From the NCBI GenBank assembly GCA_017468385.1, contig JAFUIQ010000052.1, forward strand, positions 52,160 to 116,159: 64,000 nt of DNA, in the 5' to 3' direction. Numbering within the stretch: the first letter of the stretch is position 1; every line of letters begins with the position of its first letter. Under the pieces are notes generated by a model. It did no database searches, was not told the DNA's origin, and worked only from the letters and a program-made list of their open reading frames with translations. Below are positions 33,816-42,442 of this stretch, piece after piece. The translations under genes were made by a program, and so were the position numbers. The stretch is from Clostridia bacterium (GTDB taxonomy: Bacteria > Bacillota > Clostridia > Oscillospirales > CAG-272).

Positions 33816-35336
33816 TCATCCTCCGTTTCTGTCGTAATACAGAATGCTGTCTTCGATCCGGCTGAGCCGATCCGCCGTGCGGCGTCTCTGCGCCCGATGC
33901 TTGATCTGCGCATACAGGCCAATGATCTGAATGGTGATCAGCGGCGTCATGGCAACCATGGCCACAATGCCGAAGGCATCGGTCAGCAGATTTCCGCCGA
34001 TAGCGGCACAGGCTCCCGACGCAAACGGAAGCAAAAATGTGGTCGTCATCGGGCCGCTGGCAACACCGCCGGAGTCGAATGCCACACCGGTATACAGCGG
34101 CGGAACAAAGAAACTGATGATCAGGGAAATCGCGTATCCGGGAATCAGGAACCACATCAGCGGAATCCCGGTCAAAATGCGCAGCATAGCGATGCCCACA
34201 GACGCGGCAACACCGATGGAAAGTCCCAATCCGATGGCCGTTTGTGTAATCCGTCCGGAGGAGATTTCCTCCACCTGTTTCTTCAAAACATGGACGGCCG
34301 GCTCAGCGGCTACGATGAAGTAACCCACCAGCATACCAACAGGAATCAAAAGCACCTTATAGGTACTGCCAGCAATCTCCTCACCGATCAATTTACCGGC
34401 AGGCATGAAACCCACGTTGGCACCGGTCAAAAACAGAACCAGGCCTACGTATGTATACAGAAAACCGCTTCCGACACGGAGAAGCTGGTGTATCTGATAC
34501 CGGCGGGTCAGAATCTGGAACAGCACAAACACGCCAATGACAGGCAGAATGGCAACCAGAACCTCTTCCTCGTACTTCGGGAAAGCGTATACAAACTCAC
34601 GGATGGCGTCACGCGTGTCCACAATATCCCGGATTACCGTTTCCGTGGTCGTAGCGCTGGGCTCGTAACAGATGCTCAGAATCAAAACGGAAAGGATCGG
34701 TCCGATACTGCAGAGCGCAACCAGACCAAAACTGTCATCCGAGGATTTTTTGTCATTTCGCATGGACACCATACCGATACCGAGTGCCATGATGAACGGC
34801 ACGGTGATCGGACCGGTGGTAACACCGCCGGAATCAAAGGCGGCGGGAATGAAATCGTTCGGCGCAAACGCGGCCAGAACAAAAACAATCAAATAAAACA
34901 CCAAAAGAAGCCGTGACAGAGGAATTCCGAACACGGTGCGCAGAAACGCAACCACAAGGAACACACCTACACCTACCGCAACGGCCAGAATCAGCACCAT
35001 ATTGGGAATGGAGGGTATCTGCTCCGCCAGAACCGTCAGATCCGGCTCCGCAATCGTGATAATGATTCCCAACGCCAATGTAATCAAAAGGGGCAGAAGC
35101 AGTTTTTTCGATTTACTGATTTGGACACCGATACCCTCACCCATAGGCTGCATGGACATACCCGCGCCCATTGTGAAAAGACTCATGCCGAAAATCAAAA
35201 GCAATGCACCAAACAAAAACAAAACCAAAACACCACTGCTGACCGGCGCAATAGTAATACTGAGAAGCAAAACGATAGCGGTTATCGGCAAAACCGATGC
35301 AACGGATTCTGCCAACTTATCTTTCAACGGATGCAT
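33816..35336 (-). CDS. DUF1538-family membrane protein
   Basis: A 506-residue polytopic membrane protein with about twelve to fourteen helices and an internal duplication: AFDSGGVTTGPITVPFIMALG in the first half (near 170) and AFDSGGVASGPMTTTFLLPF in the second (near 420). Such inverted or tandem repeats are typical of transporters. The start at 35336 has GGGAGGTGAACGA in front. It is followed immediately by the tandem PII-like gene, which suggests a regulated transporter or channel. No substrate can be assigned. Confidence 0.88.
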   Translation of the reverse strand: MHPLKDKLAESVASVLPITAIVLLLSITIAPVSSGVLVLFLFGALLLIFGMSLFTMGAGMSMQPMGEGIGVQISKSKKLLLPLLITLALGIIITIAEPDLTVLAEQIPSIPNMVLILAVAVGVGVFLVVAFLRTVFGIPLSRLLLVFYLIVFVLAAFAPNDFIPAAFDSGGVTTGPITVPFIMALGIGMVSMRNDKKSSDDSFGLVALCSIGPILSVLILSICYEPSATTTETVIRDIVDTRDAIREFVYAFPKYEEEVLVAILPVIGVFVLFQILTRRYQIHQLLRVGSGFLYTYVGLVLFLTGANVGFMPAGKLIGEEIAGSTYKVLLIPVGMLVGYFIVAAEPAVHVLKKQVEEISSGRITQTAIGLGLSIGVAASVGIAMLRILTGIPLMWFLIPGYAISLIISFFVPPLYTGVAFDSGGVASGPMTTTFLLPFASGACAAIGGNLLTDAFGIVAMVAMTPLITIQIIGLYAQIKHRAQRRRTADRLSRIEDSILYYDRNGG

Positions 35337-35365
35337 TCGTTCACCTCCCATAGTATTCTACATAT

Positions 35366-35394
35366 TTTATAGCATATCGCACACATCTGTGCAA
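35366..35394 (-). promoter_or_regulatory. Promoter of the DUF1538-PII unit
   Basis: TTGCAC at 35394-35389 and TATAAA at 35371-35366, 17-base spacer, reverse strand. Confidence 0.7.
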
Positions 35395-35408
35395 CACATC
35401 GTCGGAAT

Positions 35409-35879
35409 TTATTCCGATTTCCGCAGCCGCCGACTCCAAAGATACAGTGCAAACCCTACTGAAATCCCAAGCAAATTCAGCAAAAAATCATCCACATCGC
35501 AAATGCCGCGCAAGGTGAAAAGCTGCAGACACTCTACAGCCAAAATGATCACGGATGCCGTGCAAAAAAACACACAAAAACGTCGCTGGAACTCCCAAAT
35601 ACACGGCAAAAAGATACCAAGGGGAACAAACACGGCAATATTGCCGAACAAATTGATGCAGGCATGTCTGAATTGCCCGCAATCGGACGGATCAAACAAA
35701 TCACGGAAAAAATCGATTGTGGTTTTCAGGGGGATAATGTTGATGTTTTCCCAAACAGAGTGCCAATAATCCGCGCCTGAATTGTGAGTGCTTCTGCCAA
35801 ACAGCATGCACAGCATGATGCCGCTGTACAGTAAAAACAGCGTCACCATCACGGTACGCCCGGATTTGCTTTGTGCCAT
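35409..35879 (-). CDS. VanZ-family membrane protein
   Basis: A 156-residue protein with about four transmembrane helices and the VanZ-type segments NIIPLKTTIDFF, NLFGNIAVFVPLGIFLP and CDVDDFLLNLLGISVGF. Named after a teicoplanin-resistance accessory protein, but most family members have no proven role, and no van cluster is present here. The ATG at 35879 has AAAGGGGCAGATGTG upstream; a 14-residue longer reading is less likely. It is a single-gene unit with its own promoter. Confidence 0.88.
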   Translation of the reverse strand: MAQSKSGRTVMVTLFLLYSGIMLCMLFGRSTHNSGADYWHSVWENINIIPLKTTIDFFRDLFDPSDCGQFRHACINLFGNIAVFVPLGIFLPCIWEFQRRFCVFFCTASVIILAVECLQLFTLRGICDVDDFLLNLLGISVGFALYLWSRRLRKSE

Positions 35880-35911
35880 CACATCTGCCCCTTTCCTCGT
35901 ATATATATTTA

Positions 35912-35940
35912 AGTATAGCAAGCAATTATGAATTTTTCAA
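35912..35940 (-). promoter_or_regulatory. Promoter of the vanZ-like gene
   Basis: TTGAAA at 35940-35935 and TATACT at 35917-35912, 17-base spacer, reverse strand. Confidence 0.75.
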
Positions 35941-35953
35941 GGCGCAATTTCTC

Positions 35954-35982
35954 TTGACATCGTCTGTGCGCCGTGTTATAAT
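35954..35982 (+). promoter_or_regulatory. Promoter of the tRNA gene
   Basis: TTGACA at 35954-35959 and TATAAT at 35977-35982, 17-base spacer, perfect consensus, ten bases before the mature tRNA 5' end. Confidence 0.93.
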
Positions 35983-35991
35983 ATCGTGTGC

Positions 35992-36068
35992 GGGCCATTA
36001 GCTCAGTTGGTTAGAGCTCCCGGCTCATAACCGGTCGGTCCTGGGTTCGAGTCCCCGATGGCCCACCA
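35992..36068 (+). tRNA. tRNA with CAU anticodon (Met, probably elongator)
   Basis: A 77-base cloverleaf with acceptor stem GGGCCAT/ATGGCCC, D-loop AGCTCAGTTGGTTAGAGC, anticodon loop CTCATAA (anticodon CAU), T-arm GGTTCGAGTCC and an encoded CCA end. The first pair is G-C, unlike initiator tRNA, and the anticodon stem lacks three consecutive G-C pairs of the initiator type. A CAU anticodon modified to read AUA (Ile2) cannot be excluded from sequence by eye. Confidence 0.95.
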
Positions 36069-36105
36069 AAAACACAAAGAGCCCTTTTGGGCTCTTTGTG
36101 TTTTT
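36068..36105 (+). terminator. Intrinsic terminator after the tRNA
   Basis: A 17-base inverted repeat AAAAACACAAAGAGCCC with a TTTT loop, followed by a T run, beginning at the CCA end. Confidence 0.9.
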
Positions 36106-36151
36106 GATTAGTCATTTCACACGATGAACCCCCACCGCCGCAGGCGGGGTT
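36089..36151 (+). repeat. Direct repeat, copy 1
   Basis: About 62 bases beginning GGGCTCTTTGTG and ending GCAGGCGGGGTT, containing a small GC hairpin (CCGCC gca GGCGG). It is nearly identical to 36237-36298; the two differ by one substitution and one C. It overlaps the distal arm of the tRNA terminator. Confidence 0.9.
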
Positions 36152-36236
36152 TCGGTTTGCACTGCGCTTTCTGTATTTGCAACTATCCCATGTGCAAACC
36201 AGGGTTCAGAGTCCCCGCAGCATTAACTGCCCAAAA

Positions 36237-36298
36237 GGGCTCTTTGTGTTTTTGATTAGTCATTTCAGACGATGAACCCCACCGCCGCAGGCGGGGTT
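36237..36298 (+). repeat. Direct repeat, copy 2
   Basis: Second copy of the repeat at 36089-36151. It ends four bases before the bcp stop codon. The 85-base sequence between copies carries no gene. Looks like a local tandem duplication of the tRNA-terminator tail rather than an element end. Confidence 0.9.
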
Positions 36299-36302
36299 AT
36301 AG

Positions 36303-36758
36303 TTATTCCAATTCCGCCAGAATTTCTGCCGCGTTGGTGTCCGGATTAACCTTGGGCATGATTCTAACGATCATGCCATTCTCATCAACCAGAAATGTGG
36401 TTCGCACCACGCCCATGCTGACTTTGCCGTACTGTTTCTTCTCCTGCCACACCCCATAGGCTTCAATAGCCGTCCTCTCGGGATCCGCCAGCAAGACAAA
36501 GGGCAATTCGTATTTCTCAGCAAATTTTTCATGGGAAGCCACACTGTCCTTGCTGATACCGATGACTTCCACTCCTTTATTTCGGAACGCGTTGTAAAGC
36601 CCAGCAAAGGCACATGCCTGTCGGGTACACCCGGGCGTATTGTCTTTCGGATAAAAGTACAAAACCACCTTTTTTCCAAGAAAATCAGACAAGGAAACGG
36701 TCTTTCCCGTTCTATCCTGCAAAGTAAACGCAGGTGCCATCATTCCGGTTGTAAGCAT
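36303..36758 (-). CDS. bcp: Thioredoxin-dependent peroxiredoxin (Bcp/PrxQ type)
   Basis: Cytoplasmic thiol peroxidase that reduces hydrogen peroxide and organic peroxides. The peroxidatic Cys44 and resolving Cys49 lie in NTPGCTRQACAF, the arrangement of the Bcp/PrxQ subfamily, and VLYFYPKDNTPGC is the family signature. The 151-residue length is normal. AAGGGTGGAATCAGT precedes the ATG, and the gene is monocistronic. In an anaerobe it would serve oxidative-stress defence. Confidence 0.95.
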   Translation of the reverse strand: MLTTGMMAPAFTLQDRTGKTVSLSDFLGKKVVLYFYPKDNTPGCTRQACAFAGLYNAFRNKGVEVIGISKDSVASHEKFAEKYELPFVLLADPERTAIEAYGVWQEKKQYGKVSMGVVRTTFLVDENGMIVRIMPKVNPDTNAAEILAELE

Positions 36759-36798
36759 ACTGATTCCACCCTTTCGAATGTTCGATTATCATACTATT

Positions 36799-36827
36799 AT
36801 CATAGCACATCGCCCCATCCTTGTCAA
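36799..36827 (-). promoter_or_regulatory. Promoter of bcp
   Basis: TTGACA at 36827-36822 and TATGAT at 36804-36799, 17-base spacer, reverse strand. Confidence 0.82.
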
Positions 36828-36864
36828 TGTAAATGGCATCCAGCTGCCAAGAAAGGCTTAGATT

Positions 36865-37419
36865 ATGAATTTCAGAAAGCTATTTTCCCTGTTCTGCGTT
36901 TTCTTCCGCATTGGTGCTTTCACCTTCGGCGGCGGATACGCCATGATACCGCTGATCCAAAAAGAAACTGTAGAAAAGAAAAAATGGATCACCGACGATG
37001 ACATTCTGGAAATTGTCGCCATCGCTGAATCCACGCCGGGGCCGATCGCCATCAACGCAGCCACGTTTGTCGGGTACCGCGTAGCGGGATTCTGGGGGGC
37101 TTTGGTTGGTACTCTGGGAATGGTGCTTCCCTCCTTTACCATTATACTGCTTATCTCGTATGTATTGCGTGAATTTCTGCAGATCGAAGCCGTACAATTC
37201 GCCTTCAACGGCATCCGTGCCGGTGTGCTGGCCTTGATCCTCAAGGCACTTTGGAATATGTGCAAGAAGGCACCCAAGGGAATCCTTTCCTATTGCATTA
37301 TGGCCGGGGCATTTCTTCTGACTGTTGTTTTCAATTGGAACATTCTGTATGTCATCATCGCCTGTGCACTGGCCGGCTTGATTTCATCCTTGATTATAGC
37401 AAGGAGGGCTGGCAAATGA
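36865..37419 (+). CDS. Chromate-transporter (CHR) family half protein 1
   Basis: A 184-residue membrane protein of one CHR domain. FRIGAFTFGGGYAMIPLI at about 15-32, AIAESTPGPIAINAATFVGYR and four to six hydrophobic helices define the family. Full-length ChrA has two such domains in one chain; here the second domain is the next gene, overlapping by four bases (ATGA), so the two probably form a heterodimer. GAAAGG lies upstream of the ATG. The name does not prove chromate transport. Confidence 0.9.
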   Translation: MNFRKLFSLFCVFFRIGAFTFGGGYAMIPLIQKETVEKKKWITDDDILEIVAIAESTPGPIAINAATFVGYRVAGFWGALVGTLGMVLPSFTIILLISYVLREFLQIEAVQFAFNGIRAGVLALILKALWNMCKKAPKGILSYCIMAGAFLLTVVFNWNILYVIIACALAGLISSLIIARRAGK

Positions 37420-37976
37420 TTTTTCTTGAATTGTTCTGGACATTCTTTAAGATAGGTGCCTTCACCTTTGGCGGCGGATACGCCATGCTTCCCCTGATAC
37501 AGGAAGCTGTTCTCACCAAAGGCTGGGCTGAGCCCGAGGCGCTCATCAATTTTATAGCCGTCAGCGAAAGCACTCCCGGTCCCTTTGCCATCAATATGGC
37601 AACGTACATCGGTGCCGAGGTGGGCGGCGTATTCGGTTCTGTTTGTGCTACTCTGGGCGTGGTAATGCCGTCCTTCATCGTTATTTTGCTGGTCGCCAGA
37701 TTCTTTGAGAAATTCAAGGAAAGCAGGATCGTAAAGGGATGCATGTCCGGCTTGAAGCCGGCCGTCGTTGGTCTGATTGGCGCGGCGCTGTTGTCGGTGG
37801 CCGTCACGGTATTTATCCCCGAGGGATTCACCTTGTCTATCTTCACCGATCCCCAAACCTATCTTTCCCTTGCCATCTTTGGCGTCTCAGCATTTCTTGC
37901 CTTCCGCAAAATCCATCCCATAGCCATCATCTGCCTGTCCGCTGCCCTCGGCATCCTCGGTGGATATGTACTGTAA
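37416..37976 (+). CDS. Chromate-transporter (CHR) family half protein 2
   Basis: The second, 186-residue CHR-domain half. FFKIGAFTFGGGYAMLPLI and AVSESTPGPFAINMATYIGAE repeat the motifs of the preceding gene. The start is the ATG at 37416 with AAGGAGGGCTGGCAA before it, overlapping the previous stop; a 55-residue longer frame is a shadow of the first half. A bidirectional terminator follows within five bases of the stop. Confidence 0.9.
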   Translation: MIFLELFWTFFKIGAFTFGGGYAMLPLIQEAVLTKGWAEPEALINFIAVSESTPGPFAINMATYIGAEVGGVFGSVCATLGVVMPSFIVILLVARFFEKFKESRIVKGCMSGLKPAVVGLIGAALLSVAVTVFIPEGFTLSIFTDPQTYLSLAIFGVSAFLAFRKIHPIAIICLSAALGILGGYVL

Positions 37977-37980
37977 AGAA

Positions 37981-38007
37981 AAGCACAGGAGTCTCGCTCC
38001 TGTGCTT
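37981..38007. terminator. Bidirectional terminator between the CHR pair and wecB
   Basis: Stem AAGCACAGGAG/CTCCTGTGCTT with a five-base loop, followed by GTTTTT on the forward strand and an A/T tract on the other. Confidence 0.88.
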
Positions 38008-38012
38008 GTTTT

Positions 38013-39104
38013 TCATTTCTCCAAAATATCGGCGATTCTCCGGCAGGCAAACCCGTCCCCGTAAGGATTGGATGCCTTTGCCATGGCGTCGTATGCATCC
38101 GGATCCTCCAAAAGGATCTTGAAATTCTCATAGATGACACTCTCGTCGGTGCCCACCAGCTTCAGCGTTCCGGCGGCAATTCCCTCCGGCCGCTCCGTGG
38201 TATCGCGCATGACCAGCACCGGCTTACCGAGGGACGGTGCCTCTTCCTGGATTCCGCCGGAGTCGGTGAGAACCATATAGCTTCGTGCCAGAAAATTGTG
38301 GAAATCCAATACTTCCAGCGGCTCAATGATGCGGATGCGGTCGCAGCCGCCCAACTCTTCCTCCGCCGCCTGGCGGACAACGGGATTCATATGGATCGGA
38401 TAGATCGCCTTCACGTCGGGATGCTCCTCCATGACGCGTCGGATGGCCCGGAACATATTGTGCATCGGCTCACCCAGATTCTCACGGCGATGGGCCGTGA
38501 TAAGAATCAGGCGGCTGTCTTTGGCCCATTCCAGTTCCGGATGAGAATAATCCGGACGGACCGTGGTTTTCAGCGCATCGATCGCCGTGTTGCCGGTGAT
38601 AAAGATGGAATCCTCGGCCTTGCCTTCGCGGATCAAATTCTTTTTCGACAATTCCGTAGGCGCAAAATTGTACTTGGAGATAATGGAAACCGCCTGCCGG
38701 TTGAACTCCTCCGGATAGGGAGAATAAATGTTGTAGGTGCGCAATCCCGCTTCCACATGACCGACGGGGATTTGCAAATAGAAGCACGCCAGTGCGGTCA
38801 CAAACGTGGTAGAGGTGTCTCCATGCACCAGAACCACATCCGGCTTGACCTCTTCCAGTACGTCCTTGATGCGGCTCAGAATATTGGTGGTGATGTCAAA
38901 CAGCGTCTGCTTCTCTTTCATGATGGAAAGATCGTAATCCGGCTCCACATGGAATGCGGCCAATACCTGGTCCAGCATCTGCCGGTGCTGACCCGTGACG
39001 CACACGACGGTACGGATCCCCTCGCGCTTTTTCAATTCATTGACCAGCGGGCACATCTTGATCGCTTCCGGTCGAGTGCCGAACACCAGCATAACTGTTT
39101 TCAT
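38013..39104 (-). CDS. wecB: UDP-N-acetylglucosamine 2-epimerase (non-hydrolysing)
   Basis: Interconverts UDP-GlcNAc and UDP-ManNAc for cell-surface polymers such as teichoic acid linkage units or capsule. The 363-residue protein begins MKTVMLVFGTRPEAIKMCPL and contains VHGDTSTTF, HVEAGLRTYN, TAHRRENLG and TDSGGIQEEAPSLGKPVLVMR, all classic. AGGAGAGAACT precedes the ATG at 39104; a seven-residue longer frame lacks a ribosome site. It is the last gene of the reverse operon beginning at 46625. Confidence 0.96.
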   Translation of the reverse strand: MKTVMLVFGTRPEAIKMCPLVNELKKREGIRTVVCVTGQHRQMLDQVLAAFHVEPDYDLSIMKEKQTLFDITTNILSRIKDVLEEVKPDVVLVHGDTSTTFVTALACFYLQIPVGHVEAGLRTYNIYSPYPEEFNRQAVSIISKYNFAPTELSKKNLIREGKAEDSIFITGNTAIDALKTTVRPDYSHPELEWAKDSRLILITAHRRENLGEPMHNMFRAIRRVMEEHPDVKAIYPIHMNPVVRQAAEEELGGCDRIRIIEPLEVLDFHNFLARSYMVLTDSGGIQEEAPSLGKPVLVMRDTTERPEGIAAGTLKLVGTDESVIYENFKILLEDPDAYDAMAKASNPYGDGFACRRIADILEK

Positions 39105-39132
39105 AGTTCTCTCCTGCTCATCCAAAACTGCA

Positions 39133-40926
39133 TCAGTTGGACGGGTTGTTTTTGTTCATTACCTCGGCAATCACCTTTTTATGCTCCTCATAGGTGGTAG
39201 AGTAATGGGTGACATAGGTGGATTCCGAGAAGAAATAATAGTAGTCCGTTACGGACGGATACAGTGCGGCACGAATGGCACTGGCACTGGGATTGGCAAT
39301 CGGTCCGGGGGGCAAGCCCTTATTGGTATAGGTGTTGTACGGGCTTTCGTAGGTCATATCCTCGCCGGTTGGGTTGATGCGCTCGCCGGTTTCATGATGG
39401 ATGGCATACACAACCGTTGCATCGCTTTCCAGATACGGGTACTTGGACGGCGCATTCAACCGGTTATTGAACACGGACGAAATATCAAAGAAATCGCTCT
39501 GCGTGCCCGCCTCTTTTTCAATCAGCGAGGCAATGATCAGGATTTCATCCACGGAGTACCCCAGCTCCCTGGCCTTCTGTGCATAGGAATCCAGGAACAC
39601 CTGATTGAATCGCTTGAGCAGTTTTCCGATAACCACTTCCTCGCTGGAAGCGTTATAGAATTCATAGGTATCCGGGAACAGATATCCATCCAGGCGGTAG
39701 AACCGATCCTCGGACACGCCGTTTGTCTCCAGCTCATCAATGAACCAATAGTCGAAATCATAATGATTGATTACATCAATATAGCCTTCTCTTGTGCCGA
39801 TGTTGTGGGACACAAACAGATCGATAATTTCATCCGTGGTATATCCTTCCGGGATCGTAATGCGGGAAATACCGGAGGGCTTCTTTTTCTTAAAGGCGCC
39901 GATCAGCTCATCGTAGTTCATCATAGGATGAACGGTGTACGTCCCTGCCACAAATACGGTAGGATCCTTTGCATCCTCGGGAACCACTTCTACTTTTTTC
40001 AAATAGGCATACAGCCGGAATATGCTGGGATATTCAATCACCGCATTTTCATGCAGAATCTCGGCAATATCATGGACCGTGGCGTATTCGGGGATGGTTA
40101 CTTCCACCATAGTATCGTCCTTAACGAAGGCGAACACATCGTTGCCCACAAGAATGATGAACATGGACAGAAATACAGATACAACAATCACGGCAACGAT
40201 ATAGGTGATGGCCTTGATGATGCTGATGATGGTGTTTCCGCCTTCGCTCTCATCCCGCTCCTCCGGCTTCGGTGTGGGCTGGAGAGGCGGTACACTCTTG
40301 CTGATGGCTGTCAGGCGCGTGCTGTTGTTTTCTTCCCGAACCAACGGGCGAACATCCCGTATATCCGTCACGCGGGTAGCACCGTCATCGGCGGATGCTT
40401 TCGGCTTGGTACTCACCTGCTTATAAGGAATCATCGCCGGCTTGGCGGCCGGTGAGGGCCGCATGGCAGTCGGTCGCTGGGATTCAGGTTTCGCGGGATG
40501 TTGAGAAATCGTCCCGGTTGACGTGGGCGTGACTTTTTTCGGGGGTACAGACGGAGCACTCGGACGGGTGTTAGCCGCACCGGTTACTTTGGACTGGGAC
40601 GGTGCCTTCGGGGCAGTCGGACGGGGGACAGAGGAAACCGGACGCACTGTACCCGATGCCGCATGAGCGGGTCTGGCAGCAGGCTGAGCTGCCGCCGTTT
40701 GGGGACGCGCAGGCACCGCTCCCGATGCAGGACGCTGGGGCCCGCCCGAGGGCGCCTTTGTATTCCCTGCCTGCATCTGGGCACGCAGAGTATTCGCACT
40801 TACGGCGGGAGTGGATTTCGCGGCGGCGGCCGCATCCCGGCGTCGTTTTTCCGCCAAAATATCCGCATTATCAAAGCCAAGCGTAGTTTCTTTATCCGCG
40901 CCGCCTTGATTCAGATTATGATCCAT
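39133..40926 (-). CDS. mltG: Endolytic murein transglycosylase MltG
   Basis: Membrane-anchored lytic transglycosylase that cleaves nascent glycan strands and sets their length. The catalytic YceG-like domain has LIASLIEKEAG with the active Glu and YNTYTNKGLPPGPIANPS. A single transmembrane segment lies at about 237-262. Before it stands an unusually long, Pro/Ala/Ser/Lys-rich cytoplasmic region of about 230 residues, predicted to be disordered; typical MltG has only a short N-terminal tail. The start at 40926 follows AAAGGGGATCTTGTT. wecB follows after 28 bases. Confidence 0.94.
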   Translation of the reverse strand: MDHNLNQGGADKETTLGFDNADILAEKRRRDAAAAAKSTPAVSANTLRAQMQAGNTKAPSGGPQRPASGAVPARPQTAAAQPAARPAHAASGTVRPVSSVPRPTAPKAPSQSKVTGAANTRPSAPSVPPKKVTPTSTGTISQHPAKPESQRPTAMRPSPAAKPAMIPYKQVSTKPKASADDGATRVTDIRDVRPLVREENNSTRLTAISKSVPPLQPTPKPEERDESEGGNTIISIIKAITYIVAVIVVSVFLSMFIILVGNDVFAFVKDDTMVEVTIPEYATVHDIAEILHENAVIEYPSIFRLYAYLKKVEVVPEDAKDPTVFVAGTYTVHPMMNYDELIGAFKKKKPSGISRITIPEGYTTDEIIDLFVSHNIGTREGYIDVINHYDFDYWFIDELETNGVSEDRFYRLDGYLFPDTYEFYNASSEEVVIGKLLKRFNQVFLDSYAQKARELGYSVDEILIIASLIEKEAGTQSDFFDISSVFNNRLNAPSKYPYLESDATVVYAIHHETGERINPTGEDMTYESPYNTYTNKGLPPGPIANPSASAIRAALYPSVTDYYYFFSESTYVTHYSTTYEEHKKVIAEVMNKNNPSN

Positions 40927-40959
40927 AACAAGATCCCCTTTCATAATGGGATTTTTCCG

Positions 40960-41862
40960 TCATTTTTTCACCAGGGAAATGACGATGAACAGGATAACAA
41001 ACGCAACAAAGGGCGGTGTCACCAACGCGTCGATCGCCCCCAGCGGCTCGTTTTTCTTCCGGACACGCACATGAGGGGACGGAACACCGGTGATCCCGTA
41101 TCCCGTATAGATACGCTGTGCTTCCATGAACAGCAAGATCAGGGAAACAAACAGCACACAAAGCAAAATAAAACTCAGAAGTACACCGCGTCCTTCCGTA
41201 TTCTCGGCCACATTATACACGAAGCGATCCAGAAGCAGCGTAGCGATATTGTTCAGCAAATGAACAAGCATCGGTGCAAACAGGGAGCGCGTTGTATACA
41301 GAACGATAGCCAGCATAATGCCGCAGTAGAAATAAACCGGCAGTTGGGAGAAATTGAGATGCATCATGGCAAACAGCAGCGAGGACAACACCACTGCAAA
41401 CGGCACACTGACCGATTCGTATTCCGCCAGAATAACACCGCGGAACAAAAACTCTTCAGTCAACGCCGGCAGGATCGCGAAGGCAATCACCGCAAACAGC
41501 AACTCCGTACCGCCGAGAGACAAGGAGACGGACATACCGGCATTTCTCTCGGGAAATGCCGTATACAGCATGAGGTTGATAAGAGCACTGCCCGAAATCA
41601 TGGCGATCAGGGACAGAAGCATAAAAAACAAATGATTGGTGCGGAATAGCCGCAATCGCAATCGGGAGGCATACTTGTCCCCGCGCATACGGCAGAAAAA
41701 GATAGTCGGCAGCGCATAGACAATCAATTGAATGATGACCGACACAAGATACGGATTCTCATCCATCCCCACCTTTGCCGGATCCACGGTGCCGGACACA
41801 GCCAGAAGCGTGAGCACCACAATCAAAAGAAACGGAGCGGCAAAAGAACTCTTAATTCTCAC
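40960..41862 (-). CDS. CPBP-family intramembrane metalloprotease
   Basis: A 300-residue multi-span protein of the CAAX-protease/bacteriocin-processing (CPBP, ABI) family. The motifs TEEFLFRGVI (Glu-Glu-x3-Arg), FAMMHLNF and LVHLLNN supply the putative catalytic Glu and metal-binding His residues within the membrane. The likely start is GTG at 41862, overlapping the 5-formyl-THF ligase stop by 11 bases, so translation is probably coupled. No bacteriocin genes are nearby; the substrate is unknown. Confidence 0.87.
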   Translation of the reverse strand: MRIKSSFAAPFLLIVVLTLLAVSGTVDPAKVGMDENPYLVSVIIQLIVYALPTIFFCRMRGDKYASRLRLRLFRTNHLFFMLLSLIAMISGSALINLMLYTAFPERNAGMSVSLSLGGTELLFAVIAFAILPALTEEFLFRGVILAEYESVSVPFAVVLSSLLFAMMHLNFSQLPVYFYCGIMLAIVLYTTRSLFAPMLVHLLNNIATLLLDRFVYNVAENTEGRGVLLSFILLCVLFVSLILLFMEAQRIYTGYGITGVPSPHVRVRKKNEPLGAIDALVTPPFVAFVILFIVISLVKK

Positions 41863-42442
41863 CGGTCATTTTCACGCCCTTCTCGGTAAGCAGAATATTC
41901 ACAGAGACATCAAACCGTCCGCGAGGAACCACGGGCAGAATGTAGTCGCTGTAGACAACACCCAGGGTACAGCCGGAAAAATGGGAGAGATAGCGATCGT
42001 AAAAGCCTTTGCCGTATCCAAGGCGGTAGCCCGCCTTATCGTACACCAGGCCGGGAACAAAGCAGATCGCGCTGCCCAGATCCTTTTCCGGGTCGTAGAT
42101 AGGATTCTCCGCCGGCGGCTCCAGAATTCCGTAATTATCCGGCGCCAATTCGTCCAGTGACGATACAATATGATACTGCATGGTATGCGTTTCCTTATCA
42201 CACCGGGGGAACGCAATCTTTTTGCCGCGATTCAGCGCTTCAATGGCAATGTCTCGAACCTGGATTTCGTTTTCGGTGGAAGCATACAGAAGCACATACT
42301 CCGCGTAGCGGAAGCTGACCAGAGAGATGGCCGCACGGCAGATAGCGTCATCCCGGCGCTTTTTCTCCGCCGGATCCATGGCAGCACGTCGGGCACTGTA
42401 ATCCGCGCGGATTTCGTCTTTCACTTTACGAATCGAATTCAT
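41852..42442 (-). CDS. 5-formyltetrahydrofolate cyclo-ligase
   Basis: ATP-dependent enzyme that converts 5-formyl-THF to 5,10-methenyl-THF and recycles folate. The 196-residue protein has the N-terminal basic segment KDEIRADYSARRAAM, the FPRCDKETHTMQYH region and the ATP/phosphate motif LGYGKGFYDRYL near the C-terminus. It overlaps the DJ-1 gene stop by one base (TAATG) and the following CPBP gene by 11 bases, a tightly packed operon. Confidence 0.95.
   Translation of the reverse strand: MNSIRKVKDEIRADYSARRAAMDPAEKKRRDDAICRAAISLVSFRYAEYVLLYASTENEIQVRDIAIEALNRGKKIAFPRCDKETHTMQYHIVSSLDELAPDNYGILEPPAENPIYDPEKDLGSAICFVPGLVYDKAGYRLGYGKGFYDRYLSHFSGCTLGVVYSDYILPVVPRGRFDVSVNILLTEKGVKMTGEN

Noticed and set aside
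36069-36302. Prophage or integrative-element attachment site at the tRNA
   Set aside because: The repeats are only about 85 bases apart and enclose no integrase or other gene.
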